From contig JAFQLN010000191.1 of assembly GCA_017414585.1 (NCBI GenBank), forward strand, positions 1 to 9,472: a stretch of 9,472 nt of DNA. Reading direction: 5' to 3'. Each line of letters starts with the position of its first letter. The first letter of the stretch is position 1. The DNA is from Clostridia bacterium. Its GTDB lineage: Bacteria > Bacillota_A > Clostridia > Oscillospirales > CAG-272. Below, in pieces: positions 6,849 to 9,472 of this stretch. A program made the position numbers and the translations under genes. The notes beneath the pieces were generated by a model, which saw only the letters and a program-made list of their open reading frames with translations, did no database searches and had not been told where the DNA came from.

Positions 6849-7989
6849 GGCTGTCCTCCTTTGTGCATTCGTCAAACAGACGCATGACTTCCTTCATGAG
6901 TGCGTCGTCTGCTTCTTCATTGTGCTGCAGTTCGTACAGTTCTGCAAAAACAGCGGCGGGGGAAAGCGCCCCGTCATCGGGATCGGTGAGCCGATCGGTG
7001 TCAATCTGCCGCATTTCGCGTGTGCGCTTGTTGTCATACGACAGCCGCAGAAGGTTCGGGTAAACGGTGCGCAGCTTTGCCATGACATCGGGAATGTCTT
7101 CGTCATCGGTCAGAACAATGCGCAGATAATCTTCCGTATTGCCCGACGAACGCATGGAAAAAGAAGTCATGTCTTCGTAGGAACCATGCATTTCCCGCAG
7201 ATCGCGCAGGGGATGGAGCGGAACCGGGCGGAAGGAGATGTTTCCTTTTTCTTTCAGTTCCACCAGTGTGACGGATTTTTCGTCCGCGGCTTCGCTGAAC
7301 GAACATTTGAGCGGAGAACCGCTGTACCGGATGTGCTCTTTTCCAACGGCATGCGGACTGTGCAGATGCCCGAGGGCAGTGTAGTCGAAGGCTTCAAACA
7401 GCGTATACGGCACAAGCTCCGTTCCGCCGACAGCTTCATCCGAAGGCTCTTTTGCTCCGGCAGCAAACTGATGTGCGATGCAGACATGACGATCTCCGTC
7501 GGAAAGGCTGATCCCTTTAAGGGCAAACCGAACAGTGTCGGCGGCGGTTGTCCCGGTGAAGTCCGGACAGGTCAGACGCAGAACGGACGGACGCAGGAAG
7601 GGGAGCAGATGAAAACGGACGGTGCCGTATGCGTCATCGAAGGATGTCTCATACAGCGTTCCATCGTACAGCGGGGAGAAATGCACACCGTTTTCTGAGA
7701 GAAGGCGTGACAGATAAGCAACGCGCTCGGGGGAGTCGTGGTTGCCGTAAACGGAAAGAACGGAAACCCCGCGTGCGGCAAGATCGGTTACGAAGCTGTC
7801 AAAGAGAGCAACGGATTCTGGCGTTGGATTGGATCGGTCGTAAATATCGCCCGCAATCACAACGGCACTGCAGTTTTCACGCACAGCAATGTCCGCAATT
7901 TCTCTGAGAAGATGCGCGATATCCTCATTCATGCGCATTTCGCAGAGCCGCAGTCCGAGATGCAGGTCGGATGTATGGATAAACTTCAT
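6835..7989 (-). CDS. sbcD: Exonuclease subunit SbcD (Mre11-like nuclease)
   Basis: SbcD is the manganese-dependent nuclease partner of SbcC. The 384-aa protein begins with the calcineurin-like phosphoesterase motif HTSDLHLG (5..12, ligands D8 and H10), followed by GDIYDR (47..52, D48), YGNHDSPER (81..89, N83 and H84), IAHQF (171..175, H173) and GHLHSPH (207..213, H208 and H210). All five phosphoesterase motifs are present and intact, and the capping C-terminal region is of normal length. The start is supported by GGAG at 7996..7999, six bases before the ATG, and by the standard family N-terminus. It is the first gene of the sbcDC operon, overlaps sbcC by 14 nt, and has its own promoter right after the tpiA terminator. 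Confidence 0.96.
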   Translation of the reverse strand: MKFIHTSDLHLGLRLCEMRMNEDIAHLLREIADIAVRENCSAVVIAGDIYDRSNPTPESVALFDSFVTDLAARGVSVLSVYGNHDSPERVAYLSRLLSENGVHFSPLYDGTLYETSFDDAYGTVRFHLLPFLRPSVLRLTCPDFTGTTAADTVRFALKGISLSDGDRHVCIAHQFAAGAKEPSDEAVGGTELVPYTLFEAFDYTALGHLHSPHAVGKEHIRYSGSPLKCSFSEAADEKSVTLVELKEKGNISFRPVPLHPLRDLREMHGSYEDMTSFSMRSSGNTEDYLRIVLTDDEDIPDVMAKLRTVYPNLLRLSYDNKRTREMRQIDTDRLTDPDDGALSPAAVFAELYELQHNEEADDALMKEVMRLFDECTKEDSHATA

Positions 7990-8018
7990 GATATACTCCG
8001 GTTTGATAAACTGGCTAT

Positions 8019-8047
8019 AGTATAATACAGGATGGGGAAAACTTCAA
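8019..8047 (-). promoter_or_regulatory. Sigma-A promoter of sbcDC
   Basis: On the minus strand TTGAAG (8042..8047) and TATACT (8019..8024) are separated by 17 bp. The expected RNA start near 8012 gives a leader of about 22 bases that contains the sbcD ribosome binding site. It lies between the tpiA terminator and sbcD, which supports independent transcription of the repair operon. Confidence 0.6.
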
Positions 8048-8062
8048 GAGTATTTTTGTGAA

Positions 8063-8099
8063 GAAAAAACGCAGTCTGCCCGTGAGGACAAACCGCGTT
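8063..8099 (-). terminator. Rho-independent terminator of tpiA
   Basis: Read on the minus strand, a 14-bp stem pairs 8086..8099 with 8068..8081. It has eleven Watson-Crick and three G-T pairs, a four-base loop (8082..8085), and runs directly into six T residues (8064..8069 on the plus strand as A residues). It starts 43 bp after the tpiA stop codon and has all features of an intrinsic terminator. Confidence 0.88.
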
Positions 8100-8141
8100 C
8101 TGTGGGATCATATTCGTTTTTCTGTTGTAAGACAAACAGCC

Positions 8142-8912
8142 TTATGCCTGTGCTGCGTCAACAATCTTTGCGAACTTTTCGGGAACGAGGGACGCACCGC
8201 CGATGAGCCCGCCGTCTACGTCAACCTTGGAGAGAAGTTCAGCAGCGTTGCCGTCGTTCATGGATCCGCCATACTGGATGGTGAGCGCTTCTGCAACCGC
8301 ATTGTCATACAGACCGGCAACGACATTACGGATGATTGCGCAGACTTCTTCAGCCTGATCCGGTGTAGCGGTCAGACCGGTGCCGATCGCCCAAACGGGT
8401 TCATATGCGATGATGACGTTTGCCATCTGTTCAGCCGGGATGCCTGCGAGGTCGAGCTTGGTCTGCATGGAAACGATTTCTTCCGTGATGCCTGCCTGAC
8501 GTTCTTCGAGAACTTCGCCGAGGCAGAGGATAACCTTCAGACCTGCATCGAGAGCAGCGCGGGTTCTCTTGTTGACGGTTTCGTCGGTTTCGCCGAAGTA
8601 CTGTCTTCTTTCGGAGTGACCGATGATAACATATTCAACGCCGCATTCGAGAAGCATATCAGCAGCGATTTCGCCGGTGAAAGCACCCTTCTTTTCGAAG
8701 TGTACGTTCTGTGCACCGATCTTTACGTTGGTGCCCTTTGCAGCTTCCACAGCAGCGGCGATGTCAACGAAGGGAACGCAGAGAACAACTTCACAGCCGT
8801 TCTTGCCGGCAACGAGAGCAGCAGTCTCGGCAACAGCAGTCTTGGCAGCGGAAGGCGTCATGTTCATCTTCCAGTTGCCGGCGATAATAACCTTACGGGA
8901 TTCCTTTTTCAT
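8142..8912 (-). CDS. tpiA: Triosephosphate isomerase
   Basis: The enzyme interconverts dihydroxyacetone phosphate and glyceraldehyde 3-phosphate in glycolysis and gluconeogenesis. The 256-aa protein is full length with GNWKMN (12..17, catalytic N13 and K15), the electrophilic histidine H99 in IGHSERR (97..103), the catalytic base E171 in AYEPVWAIGTG (169..179, including the mobile loop), QYGGSM (213..218) and the phosphate-binding GGLIGGASL (234..242). The start is the standard N-terminus for the family; AAGGA at 8923..8927 is ten bases upstream, slightly far. It lies downstream of pgk on the same strand, the usual glycolytic order, but 309 bp of non-coding DNA separate the two, so it may have its own promoter or a processed transcript. 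Confidence 0.98.
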   Translation of the reverse strand: MKKESRKVIIAGNWKMNMTPSAAKTAVAETAALVAGKNGCEVVLCVPFVDIAAAVEAAKGTNVKIGAQNVHFEKKGAFTGEIAADMLLECGVEYVIIGHSERRQYFGETDETVNKRTRAALDAGLKVILCLGEVLEERQAGITEEIVSMQTKLDLAGIPAEQMANVIIAYEPVWAIGTGLTATPDQAEEVCAIIRNVVAGLYDNAVAEALTIQYGGSMNDGNAAELLSKVDVDGGLIGGASLVPEKFAKIVDAAQA

Positions 8913-8971
8913 GGTTCTACAGTCCTTTTGTTTATTTGAATTTATAGTTTGGGGAGACGGTCGCTTTTTGA

Positions 8972-8998
8972 CGGTTTATTTCTGAAAGAAATTAACCG
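8972..8998 (-). repeat. Stem-loop in the tpiA leader
   Basis: Arms 8972..8983 and 8987..8998 pair over 12 positions with a single A-A mismatch and a three-base loop (8984..8986). No T run follows on either strand, so it is not a standard terminator. Its place about 60 bases before the tpiA start suggests an mRNA-stabilising structure, a processing site or a protein-binding dyad; which one cannot be told from sequence alone. Confidence 0.6.
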
Positions 8999-9010
8999 AT
9001 AGCTCACGCA

Positions 9011-9039
9011 AAAACTTTATACTGACGGGGATAAGTTTT
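9011..9039 (-). repeat. AT-rich stem-loop in the pgk-tpiA spacer
   Basis: AAAACTTTAT (9011..9020) pairs with ATAAGTTTT (9031..9039) with one bulged base around a ten-base loop. On the minus strand the second arm runs into five T residues, which gives it a weak terminator look, but the stem has only one G-C pair. Confidence 0.45.
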
Positions 9040-9173
9040 GGGTGCACAGACATCACGACCGGTGCAGAACTGCTGCGACGCCATTTTGAGATACAAAGCC
9101 CGAGAAAATCGCTCGCGAGCTCGTTACCTCGCAACAGTGGGATGTGATGTGCGTGATTTTGTTTGGTTCTTAA

Positions 9174-9216
9174 ATGAAATAAGGGGGATAGCAGTGCCGT
9201 CCCCCTGAAATTTCAT
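9174..9216 (-). terminator. Probable pgk terminator
   Basis: AGGGGGA (9182..9188) pairs perfectly with TCCCCCT (9200..9206) around an 11-base loop, and the pairing is extended by an outer ATGAAAT (9174..9180) with ATTTCAT (9210..9216). Read on the minus strand the G/C stem is followed by TTATTTCATTT, a broken T tract. It begins six bases after the pgk stop codon. Confidence 0.65.
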
Positions 9217-9221
9217 GAAAA

Positions 9222-9472
9222 TTATTCCTTGTCCTGGAGGCAAGCGATGCCGGGGAGTTCGAGACCTTCGAGGAATTCGAGGGAAGCGCCGCCGCCGGTG
9301 GAGATGTGGGTCATCTTGTCAGCGTAGCCGAGGGTTTCAACAGCTGCAGCAGAGTCGCCGCCGCCGATGATGGAGATCGCGCCGGATTCAGCAACTGCCT
9401 TTGCAACAGCCTTGGTGCCGCCTGCGAAGTTTTCCCATTCGGAAACACCCATCGGACCGTTCCAGACAACGG
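9222..9472 (-). CDS. pgk: Phosphoglycerate kinase, C-terminal fragment
   Basis: The enzyme makes ATP and 3-phosphoglycerate from ADP and 1,3-bisphosphoglycerate in glycolysis. Only the last 82 residues are inside the window; the 5' part lies beyond the right edge. They contain the hallmark C-terminal domain motifs WNGPMGV at the edge, GGGDSAAA (nucleotide-binding loop region) and [14 protein letters not shown] near the end, followed by the usual short tail and a TAA stop at 9222..9224. It is on the same strand as tpiA and upstream of it, so this is the end of a glycolytic cluster; gap is probably further right, but this is not visible. Confidence 0.97.
   Translation of the reverse strand, partial: VVWNGPMGVSEWENFAGGTKAVAKAVAESGAISIIGGGDSAAAVETLGYADKMTHISTGGGASLEFLEGLELPGIACLQDKE

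Larger units (their letters stand above)
8913..9221. other. 309-bp pgk-tpiA spacer with several inverted repeats
   Basis: No convincing gene lies here. Moving along the minus strand from pgk to tpiA, it holds: the pgk terminator-like hairpin (9174..9216); a G/C-rich stretch with the palindromes CGAGCTCG (9116..9123) and GCTCGCGAGC (9111..9120); a pair of GGTGCA direct repeats (9041..9046 and 9061..9066); an AT-rich hairpin (9011..9039); and a 12-position hairpin (8972..8998) about 60 bases before tpiA. A minus-strand 26-codon ORF starting with MASQQFCTGRD (ATG at 9082..9084) has no ribosome binding site and is not called. I could not find a convincing -35/-10 pair for tpiA. Confidence 0.6.

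Noticed and set aside
6849..6875. Upstream ATG at 6875 as the sbcC start, adding nine residues
   Set aside because: The strong AGGAGG at 6855..6860 would then be inside the gene, and the residues before MRPLELTM do not fit the family N-terminus.
9004..9084. Minus-strand 26-codon ORF beginning MASQQFCTGRD
   Set aside because: No Shine-Dalgarno sequence before its ATG and it overlaps the inverted repeats; no evidence of translation.
1..9472. CRISPR array, tRNA, insertion sequence or phage genes
   Set aside because: No regularly spaced repeats, no cloverleaf-like conserved arms, no transposase or integrase motifs were seen on either strand.

Overview
The window reads as a chromosomal segment of a Gram-positive, low-to-mid GC bacterium, most likely a gut-type member of Bacillota class Clostridia. 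This placement is an inference from the style of the glycolytic proteins, the strong GGAGG-type ribosome binding sites, the sigma-A type promoters and the SbcD-SbcC-BirA set. No rRNA, tRNA, CRISPR array, transposase or phage gene was found. Almost all genes lie on the minus strand; the only convincing plus-strand gene is the sugar isomerase-like gene at 271..1089.

Left end (1..1141): the first 20 codons of a MerR-family regulator run off the left edge on the minus strand. Its promoter has a 19-bp spacer containing a 13-bp dyad, the classic MerR operator layout. Transcribed away from it is a TIM-barrel sugar phosphate isomerase/epimerase-like gene with an excellent sigma-A promoter. It ends in a bidirectional terminator shared with the convergent operon to its right.

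Centre (1154..4030): a minus-strand operon runs birA (biotin-protein ligase without an HTH domain), then a 253-aa protein with two apparent SCP2-like repeats, then a class III PLP aminotransferase resembling glutamate-1-semialdehyde aminomutase. The gaps are 27 and 20 bp. The promoter in front of birA is so close to the start codon that the mRNA is predicted to be nearly leaderless, with no visible Shine-Dalgarno sequence. The SCP2-like plus aminotransferase pair is the part of the window whose job is least clear.

Right half (4071..8141): sbcD and sbcC overlap by 14 nt and encode the Mre11/Rad50-type nuclease that cleaves DNA hairpins and ends. They have their own promoter, directly after the strong terminator of tpiA.

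Right end (8142..9472): tpiA and the C-terminal part of pgk, two glycolytic genes. They are separated by 309 bp holding a pgk terminator hairpin and several further inverted repeats that no gene explains. Overall this is mostly housekeeping DNA. The items most worth a second look are the SCP2-like/aminotransferase pair, the MerR control region, the near-leaderless birA start and the structured pgk-tpiA spacer.
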